Assembly (NCBI RefSeq): GCF_020687765.1
Contig: NZ_JAJEWJ010000004.1
Span: 124,001 to 188,000 of the forward strand
Reading direction: 5' to 3'
Length of the DNA: 64,000 nucleotides
Origin: Sphingobacterium sp. FBM7-1
GTDB lineage: Bacteria; Bacteroidota; Bacteroidia; Sphingobacteriales; Sphingobacteriaceae
The notes beneath the pieces were generated by a model, which was given only the letters and a program-made list of their open reading frames with translations, was not told the origin of the DNA and made no database searches. Shown one piece after another: positions 8,616 to 18,911 of this stretch. Every line of letters begins with the position of its first letter. The stretch's first letter is position 1. A program made the position numbers and the translations under genes.

Positions 8616-11600
8616 ATGGATAGCAATAAAAAATATTGGAAAGGTTTGGAAGAATTGCAACAAACACCTGCTTTCATGGAAAGTAATAAAGGTGAGTTTG
8701 CTGAACCTATTCCTGTAGAAGATGTATTAAATGAAGCAGGCTTAAGCACGAGAACACCCCGTCGTGACTTTTTGAAAGCTTTGGGATTCGGTTTAGGGGC
8801 TGTAACCTTGGCAGCGTGTAATCGTACACCTGTCCATAAAGCAGTGCCATATGTAATCAAACCAGAGGAAGTAACACCGGGTATTCCGAATTATTACGCT
8901 TCTTCTTTTAATGGTCAGAGTGTATTGGTAAGAACCCGTGAGGGGCGTCCGATTTCTCTTGCTGCAAATCCAAATTCTATTGGATTAAATCAGGGTACAG
9001 ATGCAACTGCAGCTGCTATAGTTTTGGATTTGTACGATATGTCCAAATTGCAAAACCCGCAATTGGATGGTAAAGATGTAGATTGGTCTACATTAGATGC
9101 AACGGTAATAGATGCATTAAATAAAGCTGCGGCAGCAGGCAAGCAAATTGCAATTGTATCAAATACGGTAAATAGCCCATCGGCATTGGCTGCTATTGCG
9201 GCATTTGCAGCTAAATATCCAACGGCAGCACATGTGCAGGTTGATGCGGTGTCGTACAGTGGTATAATAGAAGCCAATAGAGCAAGCTTTGGAAAGGCTG
9301 TTATTCCTTCTTACCATTTAGCAAATGCAAATGTTGTGGTTTCTGTGGCTGCTGACTTTTTAGGCTCTTGGCTGGCAGGTGAAGAACACACACAAGATTA
9401 TATTCAAAATCGTGACCATAAATCGTTGAAGAATGGTAAAATGTCACGTCATATCCAATTTGAATCTGGGTTGAGTATGACCGGTTCTAATGCGGATGTG
9501 CGTATTGCTATTAAACCTTCAGAGGAAGGTGCGGTGTTGGTTTCTTTATACAATGCGATTACTGGGCAATCTTTAGCTGGTGGCGTTGCTAATAAAAAAG
9601 CACAGACGGCGATCGTTTTGGCAGCAAAAGAGTTGACAAATAACAGAGGTAATGCCGTTGTGGTTGCCGGCTCTAATGATGTCAATATTCAACTTTTGGC
9701 GAATGCGATCAACAGTGCTTTGGGAGCTTACGGTGCGATTATCGATTTAGATAATTACTCGAAGCAGTATCAAGGTTCCGATGCTGCATTCCAACAATTC
9801 TTGTCTGCAGCAGCAGCAGGACAAGTTGGTGCGGCTCTCTTCTTGAACAGCAACCCTGTTTATGATTACTTCAAAGCGGAAGATGTAAGCAATGCACTTG
9901 CTAAAATAGATTTCACGCTTTCTTTTGCTGATCGTGCTGATGAAACAGCATCTACCTTGAAAGCTATTGCTCCAGCTTCTAGCTTCTTAGAGTCGTGGGG
10001 CGATGCTTCTGCAAAAGAAGGTTATTATACCATTGTTCAGCCAACTATCAACCCCGTGTTCAATACGCGTCAAGCGGAGCAAAGCTTGTTGGTTTGGGCA
10101 GGTGACAATACGAATATCTACGATTTCGTACGGAAAAATTGGGAAGAAAATATCCTTGCAGGTACAGGGAAATCATGGAATGATGTTTTACAAACGGGTT
10201 TTATTTACAAAGGCTCGTCGGTAGGATCTTCCTATACGGCTAATGTCGATGCAAATGCGGTAGCAAGCGCTATCGGTGCAGCTTCTAAAGCTATCGTTGG
10301 CGATTTCGAATTGAAATTGTACGAATCAACAGGGATGCGTGATGGTCGTTACGCGAACAACGCGTTCTTGCAAGAGTTACCTGATCCTGTTTCTAAAGTA
10401 ACTTGGGACAACTACGCTGCACTGAATCCACGTGATGCTGAACAGCTTGGTCTAGGCGAAAACGGTAAGGTAACGGTAGAAGCAAATGGCTATTCGGTAG
10501 AGCTACCTGTTGTGTGGCAACCGGGTCAGGCTTTAGGTACGGTTTCTATCGCTGTTGGTTATGGTCGTACAAAAGTAGGTAAAGCGGGGAATAATGTAGG
10601 ACAGAATGCTTATCCATTTGCACGTTTGGTGAATGGTACGGTTCAGTTTGAAACAAAAGCTACGGTTGCTAAAGCGGGTGGAACCTATGAATTAGCACAA
10701 ACGCAAACACACCATACCATCGAGGGACGTAACATTGTTCGGGAGACAACGTTTGCCAAATATTTGCAAGATCCAAATTCAGAATCTGGTCGTTTCGCAG
10801 ACTCGCATAAAACATACGATCTGTGGAATAAGTTTGAGTCACCTGGCCACAAGTGGGTCATGGCGATTGACTTAAATGCTTGTACAGGATGTGGGTCGTG
10901 TATTGTCGCTTGTAGCGTGGAAAACAACGTTCCAGTTGTAGGTAGAGATGAGGTTCGTCGTCGTCGTGAGATGCACTGGTTGCGTATTGACCGCTATTAC
11001 ACCTTGGAACAAGAAGATGGTTCGAAACTAACGAAGGAAAAAGAAATTGCGAAAGCAACAGATTACGATTACGAGAATGTAACGGTTGTTCACCAACCGA
11101 TGTTATGTCAGCATTGTGATCATGCTCCTTGTGAGACGGTTTGTCCGGTATTGGCAACTGTACACTCCTCTGAAGGACTTAACCATATGGCTTATAACCG
11201 TTGTTTCGGTACGCGTTATTGCGCGAACAACTGTCCATATAAAGTACGTCGTTTCAACTGGTTTAACTATTGGAATGACGCTCGCTTCGACAATTACTTG
11301 AATAGCGAATTTACACAATTGGTCTTAAATCCGGATGTAACTGCCCGTACACGTGGGGTTATGGAGAAATGTTCGATGTGTATCCAACGTATTCAAGGGG
11401 GTAAATTGCAAGCGAAGATGGAAAATCGTAAGTTGAAAGACGGCGATGTTAAAATGGCCTGTCAAGAAGCTTGTTCAGCAAATGCTATCATCTTTGGTGA
11501 TGTTAATGATCCGGAATCTGAGGTTTCAAAAGCTTTACGTAACGAACGCGTTTATTACGTATTGGAGGAAATCAACGTTCAACCGAACATTGGTTATATG

Positions 11601-11630
11601 ACGAAAGTTAGAAACACCTTTGAAGCATAA
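8616..11630 (+). CDS. actB: Alternative complex III subunit ActB, molybdopterin-oxidoreductase-like/iron-sulfur protein
   Basis: The 1004-residue protein combines a molybdopterin-oxidoreductase-like domain (about residues 80-690, not expected to bind Mo) with a ferredoxin-type iron-sulfur domain (about 745-1000). A twin-arginine motif RRDFLKALGFG is followed by LAAC near residue 68, so it is probably exported folded and lipid-anchored. Cysteine groups CTGCGSC, CQHCDHAPC, CFGTRYCANNC, CSMC and CQEAC provide ligands for the 4Fe-4S and 3Fe-4S clusters that carry electrons from quinol to ActA and ActE. It lies 39 bases after actA and just before actC, the usual order. Confidence 0.95.
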   Translation: MDSNKKYWKGLEELQQTPAFMESNKGEFAEPIPVEDVLNEAGLSTRTPRRDFLKALGFGLGAVTLAACNRTPVHKAVPYVIKPEEVTPGIPNYYASSFNGQSVLVRTREGRPISLAANPNSIGLNQGTDATAAAIVLDLYDMSKLQNPQLDGKDVDWSTLDATVIDALNKAAAAGKQIAIVSNTVNSPSALAAIAAFAAKYPTAAHVQVDAVSYSGIIEANRASFGKAVIPSYHLANANVVVSVAADFLGSWLAGEEHTQDYIQNRDHKSLKNGKMSRHIQFESGLSMTGSNADVRIAIKPSEEGAVLVSLYNAITGQSLAGGVANKKAQTAIVLAAKELTNNRGNAVVVAGSNDVNIQLLANAINSALGAYGAIIDLDNYSKQYQGSDAAFQQFLSAAAAGQVGAALFLNSNPVYDYFKAEDVSNALAKIDFTLSFADRADETASTLKAIAPASSFLESWGDASAKEGYYTIVQPTINPVFNTRQAEQSLLVWAGDNTNIYDFVRKNWEENILAGTGKSWNDVLQTGFIYKGSSVGSSYTANVDANAVASAIGAASKAIVGDFELKLYESTGMRDGRYANNAFLQELPDPVSKVTWDNYAALNPRDAEQLGLGENGKVTVEANGYSVELPVVWQPGQALGTVSIAVGYGRTKVGKAGNNVGQNAYPFARLVNGTVQFETKATVAKAGGTYELAQTQTHHTIEGRNIVRETTFAKYLQDPNSESGRFADSHKTYDLWNKFESPGHKWVMAIDLNACTGCGSCIVACSVENNVPVVGRDEVRRRREMHWLRIDRYYTLEQEDGSKLTKEKEIAKATDYDYENVTVVHQPMLCQHCDHAPCETVCPVLATVHSSEGLNHMAYNRCFGTRYCANNCPYKVRRFNWFNYWNDARFDNYLNSEFTQLVLNPDVTARTRGVMEKCSMCIQRIQGGKLQAKMENRKLKDGDVKMACQEACSANAIIFGDVNDPESEVSKALRNERVYYVLEEINVQPNIGYMTKVRNTFEA

Positions 11631-11658
11631 TTTTATTCTAATCTGAAATAAAACAACT

Positions 11659-13143
11659 ATGTCATCGCATAACGAATCAATATTAAGAGAACCATTAGTA
11701 ACCGGCAAGGATATCACTTATGCTAAAGTGACGGATGATATCTTGCTTCCGGTTGAAAATAAACCAAACAAAGCTTGGTGGATCGGTTTTATCGTAGCCG
11801 CTCTAGGAGCTCTGTTGTGGGTAGTGAGTGTCGGATATACCTTTTGGACAGGGATCGGCGCTTGGGGTCTGAATAAAACTGTAGGTTGGGCATGGGATAT
11901 CACCGACTTTGTATGGTGGGTAGGTATCGGTCACGCCGGAACGTTAATTTCAGCCGTATTATTACTTTTTCGCCAGAACTGGCGTAATTCTATTAACCGT
12001 TCTGCGGAAGCGATGACGATCTTCGCCGTTATTTGTGCGGCGACCTACGTTGTTGCACACATGGGACGTCCGTGGTTAGCGTATTGGATTTTCCCTTTGC
12101 CAAATCAGTTTGGATCATTATGGGTAAATTTCAACTCGCCGTTAGTATGGGATGCATTTGCTATTTCTACGTATTTTACGGTGTCCTTAGTTTTCTGGTA
12201 TTGTGGTCTTTTACCGGATATTGCAACGGTACGTGACCGTGCGACAGGAGTTAAGCAGAAAGTTTATAAGGTTTTATCTTTCGGATGGAACGGTTCTGTT
12301 AAAACATGGCAGCGCTTTGAGATTGTCTCTTTGATCCTTGCCGGTATTTCTACACCATTGGTACTTTCCGTCCACACCATTGTATCTATGGACTTTGCTA
12401 CGTCCGTGATCCCGGGTTGGCATACGACCATTTTCCCGCCGTATTTCGTTGCGGGGGCGATTTTCTCTGGATTTGCGATGGTACAGACGCTTTTGTTGAT
12501 TCTCCGTAAGGTGATGAACTTCGAGAATTATATTACGATGTTCCACATTGAATCCATGAACAAGATCATTATGGTGACGGGTTCTATCGTGGGTATCGCT
12601 TATTTAACAGAGTTATTTATCGCTTGGTATTCTGGTTCCGAATATGAAATGTATGCGTTTGCTAACCGTATTGCCGGTCCTTACGCATGGGCATATTGGG
12701 CCATGATGACGTGTAACGTTATCTCACCTCAATTATTCTGGTTTAAGAAGATTCGTACGAGCATCCCGATTTCATGGGTGCTGTCTATCGTTGTAAACAT
12801 CGGAATGTGGTTTGAGCGTTTCGTAATTATCGTAACCTCTTTACATCGCGATTACTTGCCTTCTTCTTGGGCAATGTTCTACCCAACTTGGGTTGATGTA
12901 GGTATTTTCGTAGGATCAATTGGGCTATTCTTTACATTGTTCTTATTATTCTTACGCTTCTTACCAGGTATTGCTATTGCAGAGGTGAAATTGTTGTTGA
13001 AATCTGCAAGTTTACAACAGAAGATGAAGTTGGCGCAAGAGGGAGCTTTCCCAGACGAACAAGTGAAGTTCTTCCAAGACTCCTTAACGAAATATGATTC
13101 GGTTTCGGAAGAAGATATAAAGGCATTAGACGTTAGAAAATAA
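11659..13143 (+). CDS. actC: Alternative complex III subunit ActC, NrfD-like quinol-binding membrane protein
   Basis: This 494-residue protein has about ten membrane helices and belongs to the NrfD/PsrC family. In alternative complex III it binds menaquinol on the periplasmic side and may help move protons. The segment WVGIGHAGTLISA near residue 90 and the HMGRPW loop near 134 are family features. It sits between actB (28 bases) and actD (6 bases). Confidence 0.94.
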   Translation: MSSHNESILREPLVTGKDITYAKVTDDILLPVENKPNKAWWIGFIVAALGALLWVVSVGYTFWTGIGAWGLNKTVGWAWDITDFVWWVGIGHAGTLISAVLLLFRQNWRNSINRSAEAMTIFAVICAATYVVAHMGRPWLAYWIFPLPNQFGSLWVNFNSPLVWDAFAISTYFTVSLVFWYCGLLPDIATVRDRATGVKQKVYKVLSFGWNGSVKTWQRFEIVSLILAGISTPLVLSVHTIVSMDFATSVIPGWHTTIFPPYFVAGAIFSGFAMVQTLLLILRKVMNFENYITMFHIESMNKIIMVTGSIVGIAYLTELFIAWYSGSEYEMYAFANRIAGPYAWAYWAMMTCNVISPQLFWFKKIRTSIPISWVLSIVVNIGMWFERFVIIVTSLHRDYLPSSWAMFYPTWVDVGIFVGSIGLFFTLFLLFLRFLPGIAIAEVKLLLKSASLQQKMKLAQEGAFPDEQVKFFQDSLTKYDSVSEEDIKALDVRK

Positions 13144-13149
13144 TAAGCA

Positions 13150-13686
13150 ATGAGCAACACAAAATATATATTAGGTAGTTTTGCCGATCCCGATGAAATG
13201 ATGCACGGTATCGACAAGTTGCAGGCAAACAATATCGGCATATATGATTGTTTTACGCCGATGCCTATTCACGGAATTGAGGATAAGTTAGGGGTAAAGC
13301 CATCTCGTTTACCTATTGCGGCATTTTGTTTTGGCGCTTTGGGTACTTGTTTAGGATTTAGCTTATTGTATTACACCATGGCGTATGATTGGCCAATGAA
13401 TATTGGAGGTAAGCCTTCTTTGTCGTTGCCGAACTTTGTACCCGTAACGTTTGAGGTAACCATTTTACTTTGTGCGTTAGGTATGGTAGCAACGTTCTTT
13501 TTTCGCAATCATCTGTTCCCTGGACGTGCACCTCGCGTAATGGATGTAAGAGCCTCAGATGATCGTTTTATTATTGCAATCGATGCTCGTGAGAATACGG
13601 ACCACACGCTAATAGAGTCTTTGTTAAAAGATGCCGGTGCGGTTGAAGTTAAATACAATGAAAGAAAATATGTTAGCTATGAATAA
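13150..13686 (+). CDS. actD: Alternative complex III subunit ActD (DUF3341)
   Basis: A 178-residue protein with an N-terminal cytoplasmic domain, two membrane helices (about residues 55-80 and 100-122) and a C-terminal soluble part. The start MSNTKYILGSFADPDE and the segment YDCFTPMPIHG are characteristic of DUF3341/ActD. Its role in the complex is structural, close to ActC. The stop overlaps the chosen start of actE by 8 bases. Confidence 0.92.
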   Translation: MSNTKYILGSFADPDEMMHGIDKLQANNIGIYDCFTPMPIHGIEDKLGVKPSRLPIAAFCFGALGTCLGFSLLYYTMAYDWPMNIGGKPSLSLPNFVPVTFEVTILLCALGMVATFFFRNHLFPGRAPRVMDVRASDDRFIIAIDARENTDHTLIESLLKDAGAVEVKYNERKYVSYE

Positions 13687-14308
13687 GAAGAATTTTCTTG
13701 GATCTGTATGTGCTGCCCTTGCCTTAGTGGCAGTAGTGTCCAGCTGTGGCGACGGGAAGACGCGTAGCACAGGGTGGGAATTCTCGAGAAATATGTATGA
13801 TCCGATCGCTTATAATCCGGATCAGCCGAATAATAATTTTGAAAATAAAATGACCGCGCAACTTCCACCGGAGAATACGACTCCAATCGGTTTTGAGCGA
13901 TTTGAGTTTGATAATTCGATAGAAGAGTACGAACGTGCTGGATTAGAATTGACCAATCCATTGACGGTTACGGAAGAGAATTTAGCGAAAGGCGATGCTT
14001 TGTATCATACGTATTGTGCTGTATGTCACGGTAAAGACGGTAAAGGTGACGGGCCGATTACAAAAGACCGTTCAATAACAGATTCAAAAGGTACGCGTGC
14101 ATTAGAAAACTTTCCTCCTCCGCCATCGTATCAAAAATCAGACGGTGCGAATTCATCTCGTGGTGGCGCGATGAGCGAGCTTTCTGAAGGGAAGATATAC
14201 CATACGATTTATTATGGACATAACTCTATGGGATCGCATGCGTCGCAGTTGTCGCCAGAGGAACGTTGGCAGGTGGTTATGTACGTACAGGAATTACAAA
14301 AAAAATAA
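13679..14308 (+). CDS. actE: Alternative complex III subunit ActE, monoheme cytochrome c lipoprotein
   Basis: A 209-residue lipoprotein with one c-type heme. The signal peptide ends in the lipobox VSSC (about residue 21); the heme motif CAVCH sits near residue 118, followed by GKDGKGDGP; a likely distal ligand lies in the NSMGSHASQL region near 180. It accepts electrons within the complex and may pass them to the oxidase. ATG at 13679 gives the best signal peptide; in-frame ATGs at 13658 and 13670 are alternatives. The start overlaps the actD stop, which suggests translational coupling. Confidence 0.92.
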   Translation: MNKKNFLGSVCAALALVAVVSSCGDGKTRSTGWEFSRNMYDPIAYNPDQPNNNFENKMTAQLPPENTTPIGFERFEFDNSIEEYERAGLELTNPLTVTEENLAKGDALYHTYCAVCHGKDGKGDGPITKDRSITDSKGTRALENFPPPPSYQKSDGANSSRGGAMSELSEGKIYHTIYYGHNSMGSHASQLSPEERWQVVMYVQELQKK

Positions 14309-14327
14309 TCTAACATCAATATAGTAA

Positions 14328-15563
14328 ATGGGAACTCACAATCATCATCACGATTATAATTTCGGCGAAAAATTTCAATTCGCTGGTATCGCTAAGATAC
14401 TCAGCTTGGTTGGAATTGCTGTAGGAGTGGTAGCCATCGCTATCGGACTTCTATCAAGTGACCATATTATGGTTGAACGTACATACGCTAACCTATTATT
14501 GATGGGTTATTATTTCACTTGTGTATGTGCTGCGGGTGCATTTTTCTTAGCCTTACAATTTGTTACGCAATCGGGCTGGTCAGCAGGTTTGATTCGTATT
14601 CCGCAGGCCATGGCTAGCGTATTGCCAATAGCGGCGGTTATCTTATTTGTCATTGTTGGTTTAGGCTTATTCACCCATAATTTATATCACCATTGGCATG
14701 CTGATGGTCTAATGGATGAAAACAGTCCAAATTACGACGCTTTGGTCGCCGGAAAACAGGCATTTTTGAATGTTCCGGGATTTTTAATCCGTCAAATCCT
14801 ATTCATGGGATCGTATAGTATATTTGCTTTTATTTTGGCAAAATTGTCTTACCAAGAAGATCTGGAAGGTGGATTAAATTCTTACAAAAAGAGTTTTAAA
14901 TTATCAGCACTGTTTTTAGTTATTTTTGGATTTACCACACCTATATGGTCTTTCGACACCGTGATGTCATTAGAGGCTCACTGGTTCTCCACGATGTTTG
15001 GATGGTATAATTTTGCTGCCATGTGGGTAAGTGGATTGGCTACGATTATCATTATCATAATCTTGGTGAAGAAAGCCGGATATTTGTCTTGGGTGAATGA
15101 GAACCACCTGCACGATTTAGGGAAGCTTTTGTTTGGTTTCTCTATCTTTTGGACGTATGTCTGGTTCGCTCAGTTTATGTTAATTTGGTATTCGAATATT
15201 CCGGAAGAAACGGTATATTTTTATAAGCGTTGGGAACCTGAATACAAACCTTGGTTTTGGTTGAATATTATAATTAACTTTGTCGCTCCATTGTTGCTTT
15301 TGGTGGATAGAAGTAGAATAAGAAGCTCAAGTGCGCTCCTATTTACGGCTATATTGTTATTGTGCGGACACTGGTTAGATTATTACATTATGATTATGCC
15401 GGGTACTGTAGAAAGTCATCGTGGGTTTGGATTTATCGAGATAGGAACAGCGATCGGTTTCGTCGGGTTGTTTACATTCCTTGTGATGAGTAAATTAAGC
15501 AAACATCCATTAGCTCCGAAAAATCATCCATTTTTGGAGGAGAGTTTACATCATCAAATATAG
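14328..15563 (+). CDS. actF: Alternative complex III subunit ActF, polytopic membrane protein
   Basis: This 411-residue protein has about ten membrane helices and is the second NrfD-like membrane subunit of alternative complex III. It begins with a His-rich cytoplasmic tail (MGTHNHHHDYNF). Helix segments such as HNLYHHWHAD and FDTVMSLEAHWFSTMFGWY are typical. It ends the act set; coxB follows after 45 bases, the arrangement seen where the complex forms a supercomplex with the caa3-type oxidase. Confidence 0.93.
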   Translation: MGTHNHHHDYNFGEKFQFAGIAKILSLVGIAVGVVAIAIGLLSSDHIMVERTYANLLLMGYYFTCVCAAGAFFLALQFVTQSGWSAGLIRIPQAMASVLPIAAVILFVIVGLGLFTHNLYHHWHADGLMDENSPNYDALVAGKQAFLNVPGFLIRQILFMGSYSIFAFILAKLSYQEDLEGGLNSYKKSFKLSALFLVIFGFTTPIWSFDTVMSLEAHWFSTMFGWYNFAAMWVSGLATIIIIIILVKKAGYLSWVNENHLHDLGKLLFGFSIFWTYVWFAQFMLIWYSNIPEETVYFYKRWEPEYKPWFWLNIIINFVAPLLLLVDRSRIRSSSALLFTAILLLCGHWLDYYIMIMPGTVESHRGFGFIEIGTAIGFVGLFTFLVMSKLSKHPLAPKNHPFLEESLHHQI

Positions 15564-15608
15564 TTTCTAATCATTGCATAATAATACGTTTAAACGTTTT
15601 AATAAGAA

Positions 15609-16964
15609 ATGAAATTCAAAATTAATAACAGATTCAGAACCGTGTTGGGATGCTTACTAGCCGTAGGGTTATTCTTCTCTACACCGAGTTTAGCTTTTCA
15701 ACAAGATTCATTAGCTCAAGAAACCCAAGTTTCTACCGCTACAGATACAGTTGGAGAGGGCGCGGCTAGTCCAGCTGCAACCGAGGAGGTAGCGGATACG
15801 GTATCCGCAGCAGGTGGAGAAGCTGCGGCAGCCACAACGACATCGACGACGGCTTCTTCGTCTTCTTCATCCGCTAGTGCAGCAGATGAAGGGACACAAA
15901 TCGATCCACAGGTCTACAAAAATATGACGTATTACATTTTATTGTTTTTGATCATATGTACCGTTGTTGCTATCGTTGGTAAAGTCTTGTCAATTTACGA
16001 GTTGACTCGGAAAATGAATGGAAAATATAATCCGTTTGCAAACAACACTTTGCAATCGGTTTTATTCCTTGTTTTCTTGGTTGGATTCTTCGCCATGCTA
16101 TATTATGGCTATGCGGTTTGGGGTAGCTGGGCTTGGAGAGATGCGGCAACAGAGCATGGTAAGGACATTGATACCATGTTTATCGTTACAACAGTGATTA
16201 TTACGATTGTATTAGTCGTCATTCACCTGTTGTTGCTTTCCTTCCCATACATCTATAGAATGCGGTCTTCAGAATCGCGTGCATATTATTACCCACATAA
16301 TGATACGATAGAGAAGATTTGGACAATCGTTCCGGCGGTTGTATTGACTGTTTTAGTGCTTTTCGGATTCTTTACATGGAGATCGATTACCAACGTACCA
16401 GAAGAATTACAGAAATCCGCTATTCAAATCGAGGTTTTAGGGGAGCAGTTCCAATGGCAAGTGCGTTACCCAGGTAATGACGGCGAGTTCGGTAAACGTA
16501 ACTATAAGTTGACTACTCCGATGAACTCCTACGGTATAGATTTCGCGGATAAGCGTGCTTGGGACGATATACAGGGCTCCGATATTGTGATCCCGGTTAA
16601 TAAATCCGTTCGTTTCCACATCATTTCTAAAGATATTATTCATTCCTTTTACATTCCTGACTTTAGGGTTCAGATTAATGCGGTACCGGGAATGACCAAC
16701 TATTTCCAGTTTACACCGACAATAACGACCGAGGAAATGCGTGAGAAAATGAATGATCCCAAGTATCACTTTGTTATGTTATGTAACAAAATATGTGGTT
16801 CAGGACATTATAACATGCAAAAGAATGTAGTTGTAGTAACAGAGGAGGAGTATAAGGAGTGGTTGAGTACACAGGGGAAATATTTTACTGAAGATTTGCA
16901 GAAAGAGTTTGCTTCGGCAAGTTCAGACGACGCGAAGGAACTCGCTACAGCTTCATTAAACTAA
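15609..16964 (+). CDS. coxB: Cytochrome c oxidase subunit II
   Basis: The 451-residue protein carries the binuclear CuA centre that receives electrons from cytochrome c or ActE. A signal peptide (to about residue 29) is followed by a low-complexity Ala/Thr/Ser-rich stretch (about 35-95), then membrane helices (about 105-128, 150-175, 190-215 and 240-262) and a cupredoxin domain. CuA ligands are visible: H in DIIHSFYIPDF, then CNKICGSGHYNM with Cys-x3-Cys-x3-His-x2-Met. It has more membrane helices than the usual two, a Bacteroidota feature. No cytochrome c domain is fused at the C-terminus. Confidence 0.95.
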   Translation: MKFKINNRFRTVLGCLLAVGLFFSTPSLAFQQDSLAQETQVSTATDTVGEGAASPAATEEVADTVSAAGGEAAAATTTSTTASSSSSSASAADEGTQIDPQVYKNMTYYILLFLIICTVVAIVGKVLSIYELTRKMNGKYNPFANNTLQSVLFLVFLVGFFAMLYYGYAVWGSWAWRDAATEHGKDIDTMFIVTTVIITIVLVVIHLLLLSFPYIYRMRSSESRAYYYPHNDTIEKIWTIVPAVVLTVLVLFGFFTWRSITNVPEELQKSAIQIEVLGEQFQWQVRYPGNDGEFGKRNYKLTTPMNSYGIDFADKRAWDDIQGSDIVIPVNKSVRFHIISKDIIHSFYIPDFRVQINAVPGMTNYFQFTPTITTEEMREKMNDPKYHFVMLCNKICGSGHYNMQKNVVVVTEEEYKEWLSTQGKYFTEDLQKEFASASSDDAKELATASLN

Positions 16965-16991
16965 TTGAAATAAGATAACTATTAAACGAAT

Positions 16992-18869
16992 ATGTCAAGT
17001 ACAGTTATATCGCACGGCGCAGCGCATCATGACGCACATGATCATCATCAAGAGACTTTCCTGACGAAATACGTCTTTAGTCAGGATCATAAGATGATTG
17101 CAAAGCAATTTTTGATCACAGGTATTGTGATGGCGGTCTTCGCTATGATGCTTTCTATCTTGTTCCGTATCCAATTAGCTTGGCCGGATACAGATTTTCC
17201 AATTTTAGAGGTCTTCTTAGGCAAATGGGCTGAAGGAGGACGTATCAAACCAGATTTTTTCTTATCGCTGGTGACTATTCACGGTACGATGATGGTATTC
17301 TTCGTATTGACAGCAGGCTTATCAGGTACTTTTAGCAACCTTTTGATTCCATATCAATTGGGAGCACGTGATATGGCGTCGCCTTTTATGAACATGTTGT
17401 CGTATTGGTTCTTTTTAACAGCTTGTGTTATTATGACGGCATCTTTCTTTGTCGAAAGTGGACCAGCGGCTGCGGGATGGACCATTTATCCTCCGCTTTC
17501 GTCAGTGCCAACCTCTATTGCAGGATCTGGATTGGGGATGACCTTGTGGTTAATCAGTATGGCGTTGTTTATTATCTCTCAGGTATTAGGGGGGGTTAAC
17601 TATATCAGTACAATTTTGAACATGCGTACCAAAGGTATGGACCTTTGGAAAATGCCATTGACAATTTGGTCATTTTTCTTGACTGCGATTGTTGGTTTGT
17701 TGTCGTTCCCGGTGTTGGTTTCGGCGGTTGTTCTATTGTTTTTTGATCGTTCTGTAGGTACATCATTCTACTTGTCGGACCTAGTTGTTCAAGGTGAAAT
17801 CTTACCAAACGAGGGTGGATCTCCTATTTTATTCCAGCACTTGTTCTGGTTCTTAGGTCACCCAGAAGTATATATTGTTGTAATGCCAGCAATGGGTCTT
17901 ACCTCGGAAATTATCTCAACAAACTCGCGTAAACCGATATTTGGTTACCATGCGATGGTTTACTCTTTGGTGGGTATTACCGTATTATCGTTTATCGTTT
18001 GGGGTCACCACATGTTCGTAACGGGTATGAACCCATTTTTAGGAGGTGTATTTATGATCACCACCTTGATCATTGCGGTACCATCTGCGGTTAAAGCCTT
18101 TAATTATACCGCCACCCTTTGGCGAGGTAATATACGGTTTACACCAGCCATGATGTTTGCGATCGGAATGGTTTCGTTTTTCGTTTCAGGTGGTGTGACC
18201 GGTTTATACGTGGGTAACGCTGCGTTAGATATTAACTTGCATGATACCTATTTTGTTGTTGCCCACTTCCACTTAGTAATGGGATCGGCTTCGATATTTG
18301 GTATGTTGGCAGGGGTTTACCATTGGTATCCGAAAATGTTTGGTCGTATGATGGATACGAAATTGGGTTATCTACATTTTTGGATTACGTTTATTTGTGC
18401 GTACTTGGTATTCTTCCCGATGCACTTTATGGGGATTGATGGGGTTCCGCGTCGTTATTATACGTTTACAGCATTCCCTTTCATGGACAAATGGTTCTCG
18501 GTTAACTTGCTGATTACATGGGCAGCTATTGTAGCCGCTTTAGCACAAGTTGCCTTCTTGTGGAACTTCTTCGCTTCTATCTGGAAAGGAAAGAAAGCAA
18601 CACAGAATCCTTGGGCCGCCAATACATTGGAATGGACGACTCCGGTAGAACATATTCATGGAAACTGGCCTGGTGAGATTCCTACGGTTTACCGTTGGCC
18701 TTACGATTATAGTAAGCCTGGACACGATACAGATTTTATTCCACAACATATTCCGTATTCGGAAACAATGAGCTCTAACTTGCCACACGATTTCGAAGGT
18801 AATGAAGAAGCTATTCGTATACAAAATGAATGGAACAAAGCAAACAATAGAGAAGTAATAGAGGGTTAG
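16992..18869 (+). CDS. coxA: Cytochrome c oxidase subunit I
   Basis: The 625-residue catalytic subunit reduces O2 to water and pumps protons. Twelve or more membrane helices are present. Metal ligands are readable: low-spin heme His in TIHGTMMVFF, the CuB His and cross-linked Tyr in GHPEVYIVV, the CuB pair in WGHHMF, and the heme a3 and heme a histidines in VAHFHLVMG. The HPEVY motif with the cross-link Tyr marks an A-type heme-copper oxidase. Central gene of the operon, 27 bases after coxB. Confidence 0.97.
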   Translation: MSSTVISHGAAHHDAHDHHQETFLTKYVFSQDHKMIAKQFLITGIVMAVFAMMLSILFRIQLAWPDTDFPILEVFLGKWAEGGRIKPDFFLSLVTIHGTMMVFFVLTAGLSGTFSNLLIPYQLGARDMASPFMNMLSYWFFLTACVIMTASFFVESGPAAAGWTIYPPLSSVPTSIAGSGLGMTLWLISMALFIISQVLGGVNYISTILNMRTKGMDLWKMPLTIWSFFLTAIVGLLSFPVLVSAVVLLFFDRSVGTSFYLSDLVVQGEILPNEGGSPILFQHLFWFLGHPEVYIVVMPAMGLTSEIISTNSRKPIFGYHAMVYSLVGITVLSFIVWGHHMFVTGMNPFLGGVFMITTLIIAVPSAVKAFNYTATLWRGNIRFTPAMMFAIGMVSFFVSGGVTGLYVGNAALDINLHDTYFVVAHFHLVMGSASIFGMLAGVYHWYPKMFGRMMDTKLGYLHFWITFICAYLVFFPMHFMGIDGVPRRYYTFTAFPFMDKWFSVNLLITWAAIVAALAQVAFLWNFFASIWKGKKATQNPWAANTLEWTTPVEHIHGNWPGEIPTVYRWPYDYSKPGHDTDFIPQHIPYSETMSSNLPHDFEGNEEAIRIQNEWNKANNREVIEG

Positions 18870-18911
18870 GTTCAATAGATAACGAAATAGAAACAGGGCG
18901 GAGATAGCATT